The notes under the pieces were generated by a model, which saw only the letters and a program-made list of their open reading frames with translations, searched no databases and was not told the origin of the DNA. DNA of 64,000 bases from Acetobacteraceae bacterium (GTDB lineage Bacteria; Pseudomonadota; Alphaproteobacteria; Acetobacterales; Acetobacteraceae), in assembly GCA_027482245.1 (NCBI GenBank), contig JAIXWG010000016.1:32834-96833 (forward strand). Reading direction: 5' to 3'. How positions within the stretch are numbered: position 1 is the first letter of the stretch; each line of letters starts with the position of its first letter. Positions 24,205 through 33,111 of the stretch are shown here, piece after piece. The position numbers and the translations under genes are program-made.

Positions 24205-24957
24205 ATGCCCGATGTGTTGGGGTGGCGCGGCTGCTTCGGGGTGGTCACGCCCTCCACCAACACGGTGGTGCAGCCGGAATATGACACGATGCGCCCGCGC
24301 GGCATCACGAACCACGTCGCGCGGATGCACATCGCGAACGACCCGCTGAACAGCGATGCCGATTTCGACACGCTGATCAGCCGGATCGACGCCGCGCTGG
24401 AAGGCGCGCTGGAACGCGTGCTGACGGCGCAGCCCGACCGTATCGTCCTCGGCATCTCCGCCGAGAGCATCTGGGGCGGCGGTCTCGCCGCCGCCCGCGC
24501 GATCCAGGATCGGGTGGACCGCATGACCGGCGGCCTGCCCTTCACCCAGGCCGCGGATGCGCTGCCGGCCGCGCTGAAGGCACTCGGCATCACCGGCCCC
24601 GTCGGGCTGGTGACGCCCTACTTCCCCGTCGCCCACAGCCACCTCGTCAACTACATCGCCGAGATCGGGTGCGAGGTGGTGGCGGCGAAGCACCTGCAAC
24701 GCCCCTCCCCTGTCGGCATCGGCCTGACGCCGCTCGCCACGCTGCGCGATGCGATCAACGAGGTGAACCGGCCGGAGGTCCGCGCCATCATCCAGTTCGG
24801 CGCGAACCTGCCCATGATGCACCTGGCGGCGCAGGCGGAGGCCTGGCTCGGCAAGCCCGTCATCGCCATCAATGCCGCGACCTACTGGCACGCGCTGCGC
24901 AGCCACGGGATCACGGACCGCATCACGGGCTGCGGAAGGCTGCTGGAGGAACACTGA
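24205..24957 (+). CDS. Asp/Glu racemase-fold protein (maleate isomerase / arylmalonate decarboxylase-like) lacking both catalytic cysteines
   Basis: 250 residues, right length and fold signature: GVVTPSTNTVVQPEY at the N-terminus, LVTPYFP in the middle, AATYWHAL near the end. The two positions that hold catalytic Cys in maleate isomerases read ISAES (84-88) and FGANLP (198-203), so neither Cys is present. It may be a decarboxylase or lyase using other residues, or a binding protein. It is encoded 2 bases after tctC and 1 base before a RidA gene, so it presumably acts on the imported carboxylate. Confidence 0.8.
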   Translation: MPDVLGWRGCFGVVTPSTNTVVQPEYDTMRPRGITNHVARMHIANDPLNSDADFDTLISRIDAALEGALERVLTAQPDRIVLGISAESIWGGGLAAARAIQDRVDRMTGGLPFTQAADALPAALKALGITGPVGLVTPYFPVAHSHLVNYIAEIGCEVVAAKHLQRPSPVGIGLTPLATLRDAINEVNRPEVRAIIQFGANLPMMHLAAQAEAWLGKPVIAINAATYWHALRSHGITDRITGCGRLLEEH

Positions 24958-24958
24958 C

Positions 24959-25426
24959 ATGGCCACCAACGAGGAACGCCTGGCCGCACTCGGCGTCACG
25001 CTGCCGCCGCCCTTCCGGGACGAGGCCAACCGCGTCCGCGCGCTGCGATCCGGCATCCATGTCTACATGAGCGGCCACGGGCCGCTCGGCGAGGGCAATG
25101 TGCCCCTCGTCGTCGGCAAGCTCGGGCGGGAATTGTCGATCGAGCAGGGGCGGGAGGCCGCGCGGATCACGGGCCTCTGCTGCCTCTCCACGCTGCGGCA
25201 CTACCTCGGCACGCTCGATCCCGTGGTGCGCTGCGTGCGCGTGATGGGCTTCATCAACTGCGCACCCGGCTTCAACCGCCCGTCGGAGGTGCTGCACGGC
25301 TTCTCCGACCTCATGGTCGATGTCTTCGGGGAAGGCGGGCGCCACTGCCGGTCCGCCATCGGGGTGGCGGAGCTCTATTCGAACATCCCGATCGAGGTGG
25401 AGGCGCTGTTCGAGCTGGCGGGCTAG
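24959..25426 (+). CDS. RidA/YjgF-family protein
   Basis: 155 residues, in the size range of the longer RidA subfamily. Features are VYMSGHGPLG, TGLCCLSTLRHYLG and the closing IPIEVEALFELAG (the family's E near the end). RidA proteins hydrolyse reactive enamine/imine intermediates, though the typical catalytic Arg is not obvious here: the equivalent region reads CRSAIGVAELYSNIPIE, which does contain an Arg. Last gene of the tct operon. It suggests that breakdown of the imported compound passes through an imine or enamine. Confidence 0.85.
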   Translation: MATNEERLAALGVTLPPPFRDEANRVRALRSGIHVYMSGHGPLGEGNVPLVVGKLGRELSIEQGREAARITGLCCLSTLRHYLGTLDPVVRCVRVMGFINCAPGFNRPSEVLHGFSDLMVDVFGEGGRHCRSAIGVAELYSNIPIEVEALFELAG

Positions 25427-25437
25427 GACGACCAAAG

Positions 25438-25478
25438 CCCCCACCCCGACCCTCCCCCGCAAGCGCGGGGGAGGGAGG
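25438..25478. terminator. GC-rich intergenic repeat, third copy, between convergent genes
   Basis: Identical to 15181-15221 over nearly its whole length, with the 11-base-pair stem CCCTCCCCCGC/GCGGGGGAGGG. Lies between the 3' ends of the ridA and lysR genes, again a convergent pair, which supports a role as bidirectional transcription end. Confidence 0.6.
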
Positions 25479-25483
25479 GACAA

Positions 25484-26395
25484 TCACCCGGCCAGCATCG
25501 GCTCGATCACGCCGCGCAGCGCCTCCGCGAAGACACCGGAGAGCACGGGCTGCGCGGCGCGCTCCGCGGTGAACAGCCGAAGCGTCTGGGATGGCAAGGC
25601 GCGGTCCTCGATGGGGACGAAGGCCAGGTCGCCGCGCGCCTCCTCCGGCTGGATGTTGAGGCGGTTCAGCAGGGTCACGCCCTGGGCCAGCACGGCGACG
25701 CGCTTCATCACCTCCACCTCATTCGCCTCCACGATCGGGTCGGGGCGCAGGCCGCCCTGGGCCAGCCCGGCCTCCACCAGCGGGCGGAGCGACATGCCCT
25801 CCGCCGGCAGCACCAGCCGGGCGGCCAGAAGGTCAGCGAGGCGCAGCGACGCGCGGCCAGCCAGCGGATGGTCCGGCGGCATGACGGCGCCGAGGCGGCA
25901 TTCCCAGGCCATCAGCGTCGCGATCCCGCGCTGGCCCTCCGCGCCATAGGCCAGGCCGAGATCGGCCCGGCCCTCCCGCACCGCGGCCAGGATTTCCGGC
26001 AGCGACAGGCGCTGGAAGACCAGGCGCATGCGGGGCCGCGCGGCGCGGGCCGCCAGGGTTGTGCGGGCGACCAACTCTGGGCCGAGGCCGCCCATCATCG
26101 CGACCGTCAGCGTCCCGCCATGGGTGCCGCGCATCTCCTCGATCAGTGCCGCGGTGCGGTCATGGTCCGCGAGCGTCCGGCGGATATGGGCGACCACCGC
26201 CTCTCCGGCCGCCGTCAGGCGCAGGCGGTTGGGCAGGCGGTCGAAGAGGGCCACGCCCATCTCCGCCTCCAGCGCCAGGAGCTGGCGGTTGATGGAGGAG
26301 GCGGAGACGGCGAGCCGGGTCGCGGCGCGGCGGATGGAGCCGTGGCGCGCAACCTCATCGAGGTAGCGGAGCATCCGCCCGTGCAGGGATCGCAT
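25484..26395 (-). CDS. LysR family transcriptional regulator
   Basis: 303 residues. The N-terminal winged helix-turn-helix (about 5-65; GSIRRAATRLAVSASSINRQ, then LEAEMGVALFDRLPNRLRLTAAG) is classical, followed by the LysR effector domain (LTVAMMGGLG, GRADLGLAYG). It is divergent from the FAD-oxidase gene and convergent with the tct operon. By the usual arrangement it regulates the divergent oxidase gene and possibly the tct genes. The 8-base inverted repeat at 26433-26470 in the divergent gap is a candidate site. Confidence 0.92.
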   Translation of the reverse strand: MRSLHGRMLRYLDEVARHGSIRRAATRLAVSASSINRQLLALEAEMGVALFDRLPNRLRLTAAGEAVVAHIRRTLADHDRTAALIEEMRGTHGGTLTVAMMGGLGPELVARTTLAARAARPRMRLVFQRLSLPEILAAVREGRADLGLAYGAEGQRGIATLMAWECRLGAVMPPDHPLAGRASLRLADLLAARLVLPAEGMSLRPLVEAGLAQGGLRPDPIVEANEVEVMKRVAVLAQGVTLLNRLNIQPEEARGDLAFVPIEDRALPSQTLRLFTAERAAQPVLSGVFAEALRGVIEPMLAG

Positions 26396-26432
26396 GGGGG
26401 GAGCGTGCCGGGGTGCTGCCCGAAAGGCAACG

Positions 26433-26470
26433 GCCCGCGCGCAAAGTGCTGCTTCCCGGCGTGCGCGGGC
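26433..26470. promoter_or_regulatory. Inverted repeat in the lysR / FAD-oxidase gap
   Basis: GCCCGCGC at 26433-26440 and GCGCGGGC at 26463-26470 with 22 bases between, in the 104-base gap between the divergent genes. It could be a LysR-type regulator site or a leader hairpin just before the oxidase's AGGAG. Confidence 0.3.
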
Positions 26471-26499
26471 GATGCTTCCTGAAGCCAGGAGATCGCCCC

Positions 26500-27909
26500 A
26501 TGCCCGCCGACCTGCCCGCCTTCCTGAACGCGCTGTCCGAAATACCCGCCATCACCGACCCGGTGCTGGTTCGCCAGCGCAGCCGGGACATGAGCGGCGC
26601 CTTCAGCCCGGTGCTGAAGCGGGAGGCGAAGGATCGCAGCGCCGATGTGCTGCTGCGGCCGCGGGACCGGGACGACGTGCTGCGCATCGCCGCCGCTGCC
26701 GCCCGGGCCCGCGTGCCGCTGATCGCGCGCGGCGCCGGCACCGCCAATTTCGGCCAGGGCATCCCGCTGCAGGGCGGCGCGCTGCTGGACATGACGGCGC
26801 TGGACCGCGTGGTCTGGCATCGCGGGCCGGTGGTGCGCGCGGAATGCGGCATACGCCTCATCGACCTCGATGCCGCGACGAAGCCGGCGGGGTTCGAGCT
26901 GCGGATGCATCCCTCGACTCGCCGCGCCTCGACGCTCGGCGGCTATCTCGGCGGCGGGCATGCGGGGGTGGGCAGCTGCCAGTACGGCATCCTGCGGGAC
27001 CGCGGGAACATCCTGGCGCTTCAGGTGGTGAGCGTGGAGGAGGAGCCACGGATCGTCGAGCTGCGCGGCCCTGACGTGAACCTGGTGCACCACGCCTATG
27101 GCGCCAACGGGCTGATCCTGGAGGCGGAGATGCCCCTCGCCCCGGCCTGGGCGTGGCAGGAGGCGATGGTCTGCTTCCCCGACTTCATGCAGGCCGTCCG
27201 CTTCGGCCATGGGCTGGCGGTCAGCGACGGCATCATCAAGAAGCTGATCTGCCTGCACCAATGGCCCCTGCCCTCCCTGGTCGCGCCGCTGGCGGGCGCG
27301 ATGCGGGAGGGGCAGCACATGGCGATTTGCATGGTCGCCGCGCCCTTTCTCGAATCCTTCGAGAGCCTGGTGCGCGATTTCGGCGGCACCATCACGGCGA
27401 CGGCGCTGGAGGGCCAGGGCAGCTACGGCGCGCCGGCCTATGAATTCGCCTGGGGGCATACGCGCTTCCACGTCAACAAGCAGGACCGGAGCCTGGTGAA
27501 CTGCATCGGGCTCTATCGCGATCCGGGCCTGGTGGACTCGATCGGGCGGTCGGTGAAGCGCTTCGCGGGCCTCGGCCCCTTCCACCTGGAGGCCAAGCGC
27601 TTCGACGGCACGCTGTCCTTCCAGGGATCGCCGCTGTTCCGCTACGAGGATGAGGCGCAGCTGGCCGCGGTGACGGCGGGGATGCAGGAGGATGGCGCGA
27701 TCGGCGCCAACAACCACACCTTCCTGGTGCGGGAGAACGGCATGAAGCCGGTGGACGAGACGGAGATCGCCTTCAAGCGGGCGATGGACCCTTATAATCT
27801 GCTCAACCCCGGCAAGCTCGCCATCGACCAGGCCTCGGTCGCTGCCAGCGCGGGCGCGAAGATCGGCGCCAGCGGCTGGACCTATGCGGGGGCGAAGGCC
27901 GCCGAATAG
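26500..27909 (+). CDS. FAD-binding oxidoreductase (PCMH-type, D-lactate/glycolate oxidase-like)
   Basis: 469 residues with a PCMH FAD domain in the first half (LIARGAGTANFGQGIPLQGG binds the pyrophosphate; YLGGGHAGVGSCQYGIL follows). The C-terminal end DPYNLLNPGKL is typical of the lactate/glycolate oxidase and VAO families. It oxidises a hydroxy acid, alcohol or similar using FAD. The protein starts at ATG 26500 behind AGGAG; the frame is open further upstream but without a start signal. It is divergent from a LysR regulator and convergent with the Lrp gene, 3 bases away. Confidence 0.85.
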   Translation: MPADLPAFLNALSEIPAITDPVLVRQRSRDMSGAFSPVLKREAKDRSADVLLRPRDRDDVLRIAAAAARARVPLIARGAGTANFGQGIPLQGGALLDMTALDRVVWHRGPVVRAECGIRLIDLDAATKPAGFELRMHPSTRRASTLGGYLGGGHAGVGSCQYGILRDRGNILALQVVSVEEEPRIVELRGPDVNLVHHAYGANGLILEAEMPLAPAWAWQEAMVCFPDFMQAVRFGHGLAVSDGIIKKLICLHQWPLPSLVAPLAGAMREGQHMAICMVAAPFLESFESLVRDFGGTITATALEGQGSYGAPAYEFAWGHTRFHVNKQDRSLVNCIGLYRDPGLVDSIGRSVKRFAGLGPFHLEAKRFDGTLSFQGSPLFRYEDEAQLAAVTAGMQEDGAIGANNHTFLVRENGMKPVDETEIAFKRAMDPYNLLNPGKLAIDQASVAASAGAKIGASGWTYAGAKAAE

Positions 27910-27912
27910 CGG

Positions 27913-28371
27913 TCAGAGAAGGCGCAGCGGGCCGTCATTCTTGACCTCCTCCATCACGGCGTAGGTCCGCGTCTCCTTCACGCCGGGGAGGCTCAGCAGC
28001 ACCTCGCCCAGGAAGCGGCGATAGGCGGCCATGTCGGCGAGCCGCGCCTTGACCAGGTAGTCGAAGCCGCCGGCGACCATGTGGCATTCCAGCACCTCCG
28101 GCGCGCGCGTCACGGCTTCCGCGAAGCGGGCGAAGGCGTCAGGGGTGGTCTTGTCCAGCAGCACCTCCACGAAGGCGAGCAGGCCGAGGCCGAGTTTTTG
28201 CGGGTTCAGCCGGGCGCTGAAGCCCAGGATGTAGCCTTCCTTCAGCAGGCGCCGGAACCGCTCGCTGGTCGCGGCCGGGGAGAGGCCGATGCGCTCCGCC
28301 AGCTCTGCATTGGTGATGCGGCCATCGCGCTGCAGGATGTCCAGCAGGCGGAGGTCGATCCTATCCAGCAC
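27913..28371 (-). CDS. Lrp/AsnC family regulator, probable PutR
   Basis: 152 residues: N-terminal helix-turn-helix (DRIDLRLLDILQRDGRITNAE, LAERIGLSPAATSERFRRL) and a C-terminal RAM ligand domain (ECHMVAGGFDYLVKARLAD). The start codon faces putA across 121 bases. In alphaproteobacteria (Rhodobacter PutR, Agrobacterium PutR) an Lrp-type protein at this place activates putA in response to proline, and I infer the same here. The inverted repeat GTTCAC/GTGAAC in the gap is its likely target. Confidence 0.9.
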   Translation of the reverse strand: MLDRIDLRLLDILQRDGRITNAELAERIGLSPAATSERFRRLLKEGYILGFSARLNPQKLGLGLLAFVEVLLDKTTPDAFARFAEAVTRAPEVLECHMVAGGFDYLVKARLADMAAYRRFLGEVLLSLPGVKETRTYAVMEEVKNDGPLRLL

Positions 28372-28385
28372 CGGCGATCCTTCTG

Positions 28386-28421
28386 GTTCACGGCTATTCG
28401 GCCATTGATTCTATGGTGAAC
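28386..28421. promoter_or_regulatory. Inverted repeat in the lrp-putA gap, candidate PutR site
   Basis: GTTCAC (28386-28391) and GTGAAC (28416-28421) are perfect inverted repeats, 24 bases apart, in the most AT-rich part of the 121-base divergent region. Lrp-type dimers bind spaced inverted repeats. This would allow control of both putA and its own gene. Confidence 0.4.
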
Positions 28422-28492
28422 GGCTCAAAACGCCAGATGGTGATCCGGCGTTCCGGACCCTAGCCTTCGGGTGCCGAGACGGAGCCGCCGCC

Positions 28493-31400
28493 ATGACCCC
28501 GCCCTTTGCCGACCTGCTGGCCGATGCGCCCCGGCGCGACGCGCTGCGCCACGCCGTCACCGCCGCGACCCGCCGCGCGGAGACGGAGTGCCTGCCGCCG
28601 CTGATCGAGGCCGCGCGGCTCGACGGCGCTGTCCAGGCAGTAGCGAAGGCGCTGGCGCGGGATCTCGTGACCACGCTCCGCGCTCGCCCCCGCAAGGGCG
28701 GCGTGGAGGCGCTGGTGCAGGAATTCTCGCTCTCCTCCGAGGAGGGCGTGGCGCTGATGTGTTTGGCGGAGGCGCTGCTGCGCATCCCGGACGACGCGAC
28801 GCGCGATGCGCTGATCCGCGACAAGATCGGCGGCGGTGACTGGGCCGCGCATCTCGGCCATTCGCCCTCCCTCTTCGTCAATGCCGCCACCTGGGGCCTG
28901 GTGGTGACGGGGCGGCTGAGCGCGACGGCGACGGAGCGCGGGCTGGGCGCGGCGCTGACGCGGCTGGTGGCGCGGGCCGGGGAGCCGGTGATCCGCCGCG
29001 GCATGGACATGGCCATGCGCATGATGGGGGAGCAGTTCGTCCGCGGCGAGACGATCGAGGAGGCGCTGAAGCGCGCCCGCGCCATGGAGGCGAAGGGTTT
29101 CCGGCATTCCTTCGACATGCTCGGCGAAGCCGCGATGACGGCGGCGGACGCCGCACGCTACCTCGCGGCCTATGAGGTCGCGATCCACGCCATCGGCCAG
29201 GCCAGCGCCGGGCGCGGGATCATCGAGGGGCCGGGCATCTCCATCAAGCTCTCCGCGCTGCATCCCCGCTACAGCCGCGCGCAGCGGGCGCGGGTGATGG
29301 CGGAGCTGTTGCCGCGGCTGCTGGGCCTGGCGCGGCTGGCGCGCCGCCACGACATCGGCCTCAACATCGATGCGGAGGAGAGCGAGAGGCTGGAACTCTC
29401 GCTCGACCTGCTGGAGGCGCTCTGCGCGGACCCCGCGCTGGCGGGCTGGAACGGCATCGGCTTCGTCGTGCAGGCCTACCAGAAGCGCGCGCCCTTCGTC
29501 ATCGACGTCGTCGTGGACATGGCGCGGCGGACCGGGCGGCGGATGATGGTGCGCCTCGTGAAGGGCGCCTATTGGGACAGCGAGATCAAGCGCGCGCAGG
29601 TGGACGGCCAGGCGGACTTTCCTGTGTTCACGCGCAAGGTCCACACGGATGTGTCCTACCTCGCCTGCGCGCGCCGGATGCTGGCGGCGCCGGATGCGAT
29701 CTTTCCGCAGTTCGCCACGCACAACGCGATGACGGTCGGCGCCATCCACGCCATGGCGGGCACCGACGCGGCGTATGAGTTCCAGTGTCTGCACGGGATG
29801 GGGGAGCCGCTCTATGAGGCGGTGGTGCAGCGGATTGGCCGCGCCTGCCGCATCTACGCGCCGGTCGGCACGCATGAGACGCTGCTGGCCTATCTCGTGC
29901 GTCGGCTGCTGGAGAACGGCGCCAATTCCTCCTTCGTCAACCGCATCCATGACCCCGCCGTGCCGGTGGAGGCGCTGCTGGAGGATCCGGTCGCGGCGGC
30001 CGCGGCGCTGGCGCCGGTGGGACGACCGCATGACGGGATCGCCGCGCCGCGCGCGATCCTCGGCGCCACGCGCGCGAACAGCGCGGGGATGGACCTGGCC
30101 GACGAGGATGCGCTGGAGACGCTGGCCGCGACGCTGGGCGCGGGCCTGCCGGCTGCCGGCGACGCGCCGCGCCCCGTGCTGAACCCCGCCGATACGCGCG
30201 ACATCGTCGGCACGGTGCGCGACGCGACACCCGACACGGTTCAGGCAGCGATCACCGCCGCCGATGCCGCCGCGCCCGGCTGGGAAGCGACGCCGGCCGA
30301 TGCGCGGGCCGCGACGCTGGAGCGTGCCGCGGACCTGATGGAGGCGCGGATGCAAGCGCTGCTCGGCCCGATCGTACGGGAAGCCGGCAAGTCCCTGCCC
30401 AACGCCATCGCGGAGGTGCGGGAGGCCGTCGATTTCCTGCGCTACTACGCGGCGGAATCGCGCGGGCTGGAAGGGCGGGCACTCGGCCCCGTTGCCTGCA
30501 TCGCGCCCTGGAACTTCCCGCTGGCCATCTTCACGGGCCAGGTCGCGGCGGCGCTCGCCGCGGGGAACACCGTGTTGGCCAAGCCGGCGGAGGAGGTGCC
30601 GCTGATCGGCGGCCTCGCCGTCTCGATCCTGCATGAGGCCGGCGTGCCGCGGGACGTGCTGCACCTCGTCATCGGCGATGGCAGCGTGGGCGCGGCGCTG
30701 GTCGCGGATCCCCGTGTGCAGGGCGTGATGTTCACGGGATCGACGGAGGTGGCGCGCCTCATCAACCGGGAACTCGCGAAGCGTCTCGGCCGTGACGGGC
30801 TACCGGTGCCGCTGGTGGCGGAGACGGGCGGGCAGAATGCGCTGGTCGTGGACAGCTCCGCCCAGCCGGAACAGGTGGTGGCGGATGTGCTGGCCTCCGC
30901 CTTCGACAGCGCCGGCCAGCGCTGCTCCGCGCTGCGGCTGCTGTGCCTGCAGGAGGAGGTGGCGGAGAGCGTCATCGCCATGCTGAAGGGCGCCATGGCG
31001 GAGCTGCGCGTCGGGCGGCCGGATCGGCTGGACGTGGATGTGGGGCCGGTGATCTCGGCGGACGCGAAGGCGGGGCTGATCGCGTATGTCGAGGCGATGC
31101 GCGAGGCCGGTCACGCCGTGCACGCGCTGACCTTGCCGGCGGACTGCGACCGCGGGCATTTCGTCGCGCCGACGCTGATCGAGATCGACGGCGTGGCCGC
31201 GCTCACCAAGGAAGTCTTCGGCCCCGTGCTGCATGTGCTGCGCTTCCGGCGCGACGGGATGGAGGCGCTGATCCGCGACATCGCCGCCACCGGCTATGCG
31301 CTGACCTTCGGCGTGCATTCCCGCATCGACGAGACGATCGACCGCCTGGTGGAGGCCGCGCCGGCCGGCAACGTCTATGTCAACCGCAGCATCATCGGTG

Positions 31401-32047
31401 CCGTCGTCGGCGTGCAGCCCTTCGGCGGGCATGGGCTGTCCGGCACCGGGCCGAAGGCGGGCGGGCCGCTCTACCTCCGGCGGCTGATGCGCGCCGCGCC
31501 GGAACCGCGCGGTGCGGCGGCAACACCGGCGGCGGAGAGCTTCCTCGCCTGGTTGCAGGCTGCAGGCCATGACGATGCGGCGGCCTTCTGCGCCGACGCC
31601 ATCGCCGCCTCCCCGCTCGGCATCGACCGCCTGCTGCCGGGCCCCGTCGGGGAGAACAACCGCTACCGCACGGAACCGCGCGGCCGCATCCTGGCCGTGC
31701 CCGTCACGGAGGAAGGCGCCTGGCGCCTCGCCGCCGCGGCACTTGCCACCGGCAATGCCGTGCGGATCGTGGCGCCCGCCAGCTTCCGCCTACCGCCGGG
31801 TCTTGTGGGGCGGGTGGAGACGCTGGACGCCGCGGATTGCGCCGCCGTGCTGACGGAGGCGGAGGGCGAGGCGCTGGTCGCGATTGCCACCGCCATCGCC
31901 GCGTTGGACGGCCCCATTCGGCCAGTCCTGGTGCTGCGTCCCGGCGAGGATGCGGCGGCGCTGGCGATGCTGGTGGCGGAGCGCGCCATCAGCACCAACA
32001 CCGCGGCGGCCGGCGGCAATGCCAGCCTGATGAGCCTCGCCGCCTAG
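28493..32047 (+). CDS. putA: Bifunctional proline dehydrogenase / glutamate-5-semialdehyde dehydrogenase PutA
   Basis: 1184 residues, a PutA without the ribbon-helix-helix DNA-binding N-terminus. The PRODH barrel occupies about 130-500 (GPGISIKLSALHPRYSRAQ near 245; MVRLVKGAYWDSEIKRAQ near 350; LLENGANSSFVNRIHDP near 475). The aldehyde dehydrogenase domain follows (IAPWNFPLAIFTGQ near 672, catalytic Glu in ETGGQN near 777, catalytic Cys in GQRCSA near 808), then a C-terminal domain of about 150 residues. It converts proline to glutamate with FAD and NAD by channelling. The stop overlaps the convergent puuE gene by four bases. Confidence 0.96.
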   Translation: MTPPFADLLADAPRRDALRHAVTAATRRAETECLPPLIEAARLDGAVQAVAKALARDLVTTLRARPRKGGVEALVQEFSLSSEEGVALMCLAEALLRIPDDATRDALIRDKIGGGDWAAHLGHSPSLFVNAATWGLVVTGRLSATATERGLGAALTRLVARAGEPVIRRGMDMAMRMMGEQFVRGETIEEALKRARAMEAKGFRHSFDMLGEAAMTAADAARYLAAYEVAIHAIGQASAGRGIIEGPGISIKLSALHPRYSRAQRARVMAELLPRLLGLARLARRHDIGLNIDAEESERLELSLDLLEALCADPALAGWNGIGFVVQAYQKRAPFVIDVVVDMARRTGRRMMVRLVKGAYWDSEIKRAQVDGQADFPVFTRKVHTDVSYLACARRMLAAPDAIFPQFATHNAMTVGAIHAMAGTDAAYEFQCLHGMGEPLYEAVVQRIGRACRIYAPVGTHETLLAYLVRRLLENGANSSFVNRIHDPAVPVEALLEDPVAAAAALAPVGRPHDGIAAPRAILGATRANSAGMDLADEDALETLAATLGAGLPAAGDAPRPVLNPADTRDIVGTVRDATPDTVQAAITAADAAAPGWEATPADARAATLERAADLMEARMQALLGPIVREAGKSLPNAIAEVREAVDFLRYYAAESRGLEGRALGPVACIAPWNFPLAIFTGQVAAALAAGNTVLAKPAEEVPLIGGLAVSILHEAGVPRDVLHLVIGDGSVGAALVADPRVQGVMFTGSTEVARLINRELAKRLGRDGLPVPLVAETGGQNALVVDSSAQPEQVVADVLASAFDSAGQRCSALRLLCLQEEVAESVIAMLKGAMAELRVGRPDRLDVDVGPVISADAKAGLIAYVEAMREAGHAVHALTLPADCDRGHFVAPTLIEIDGVAALTKEVFGPVLHVLRFRRDGMEALIRDIAATGYALTFGVHSRIDETIDRLVEAAPAGNVYVNRSIIGAVVGVQPFGGHGLSGTGPKAGGPLYLRRLMRAAPEPRGAAATPAAESFLAWLQAAGHDDAAAFCADAIAASPLGIDRLLPGPVGENNRYRTEPRGRILAVPVTEEGAWRLAAAALATGNAVRIVAPASFRLPPGLVGRVETLDAADCAAVLTEAEGEALVAIATAIAALDGPIRPVLVLRPGEDAAALAMLVAERAISTNTAAAGGNASLMSLAA

Positions 32048-33003
32048 GGCCCGACCTTCGCGATCTGCTCCATGCCGGGCTGGTAGGGGAAGGTCGCGCG
32101 CCAATGCTCCGCGATCTCCGCCCGGCGCGCGACCCAGACGCCCTCGAACTTCCCGATGTAGTCGAGGAAGCGCATCAGCCCCGCCGCGCGCGCGGGATGG
32201 CCGATGGAGCGGAGGTGCAGGCCGCAGGACATCATCTTCGGCTGCGTCCTGCCCTCCGCATACAGCATATCGAACTGGTCGCGCAGGAACTGGAAATAGT
32301 CCTCCGACGTCGCGAAGACGCCGCGGCCGAACTTGCTGTCGTTGGTCACCAGCGAATAGGGGACGATGAGCTGCGGCTTGCCGTCCTGCAGCACCCAGTA
32401 GGGCAGCTCGTCATTGTAGCAGTCGCTGTCGTAGCGGAAGCCGCCTTCCTCCACGAGCAGCCCTCGCGTGTGGATGCTGGGTCCATAGCGGCAATACCAG
32501 CCGAGCGGGCGCGATCCGATCGTCCGCTGCAGGCTTTCCACCGCCATGCGGATATGCTCGCGCTCCTGCTCCTTGGTCAGCTTGTAGTGCTCGATCCAGC
32601 GCCAGCCATGGCAGCAGATGTCGTGCCCGGCTTCCCGGATCGCGGCCGCCGCGGGCGGGTGGCGTTCCAGGGCGAGCGCGCAGGCGAAGATCGTCATCGG
32701 CCAGCCACGCTCCGCGAACAGGCGCATGATGCGCCAGAAGCCGACGCGGACGCCGTATTCGAACATCCCCTCCGCCGCCAAATCGCGGCCGCCGGCGGGC
32801 ACGACATTGGCCGCGCTTTCCGTCAGCGTCGCCTCGGAGAATCCGTCGCCGTCCATCAGCGAGTACTCGGACCCTTCCTCGTAGTTCATGACGAAGTTGA
32901 TCGCGATGCGCGCGCCGCCGGGCCAGCGCGGATGCGGCGGGTTTCGGCCGTAGCCGATGAGGTCCCGGGCATAGGGACCCGTCAGCGCGGAGGACATGGG
33001 CAT
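32044..33003 (-). CDS. puuE: Allantoinase PuuE (polysaccharide deacetylase-like)
   Basis: 319 residues, normal for PuuE. Family hallmarks are RDLIGYGRNPPHPRWPGGA, NFVMNYEEGSEYSL, GHDICCHGWRW, GWYCRYGPSIHTR and YNDELPYW. This metal-independent allantoinase opens allantoin to allantoate during purine breakdown. The divergent gene encodes ureidoglycolate lyase, a later step, which fits. Start has GAGGGAG upstream; the 3' end overlaps putA by four bases. No urate oxidase, allantoicase or xanthine transporter is next to it. Confidence 0.92.
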   Translation of the reverse strand: MPMSSALTGPYARDLIGYGRNPPHPRWPGGARIAINFVMNYEEGSEYSLMDGDGFSEATLTESAANVVPAGGRDLAAEGMFEYGVRVGFWRIMRLFAERGWPMTIFACALALERHPPAAAAIREAGHDICCHGWRWIEHYKLTKEQEREHIRMAVESLQRTIGSRPLGWYCRYGPSIHTRGLLVEEGGFRYDSDCYNDELPYWVLQDGKPQLIVPYSLVTNDSKFGRGVFATSEDYFQFLRDQFDMLYAEGRTQPKMMSCGLHLRSIGHPARAAGLMRFLDYIGKFEGVWVARRAEIAEHWRATFPYQPGMEQIAKVGP

Positions 33004-33111
33004 GGCTCCCTCTTCGTCGCGCCATCATGCCGCAAGCGACGCGCGGCGCCAGCCATTGGAGAGGCCGCGCGCTTCGGCCATGCTGGCCGGCCCCGCTGGA
33101 AGGAACGTCGC

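Noticed and set aside
28460..30664. 734-codon minus-strand frame inside putA
   Set aside because: Antisense of a complete PutA; Arg/His/Gln-rich composition, no domain.
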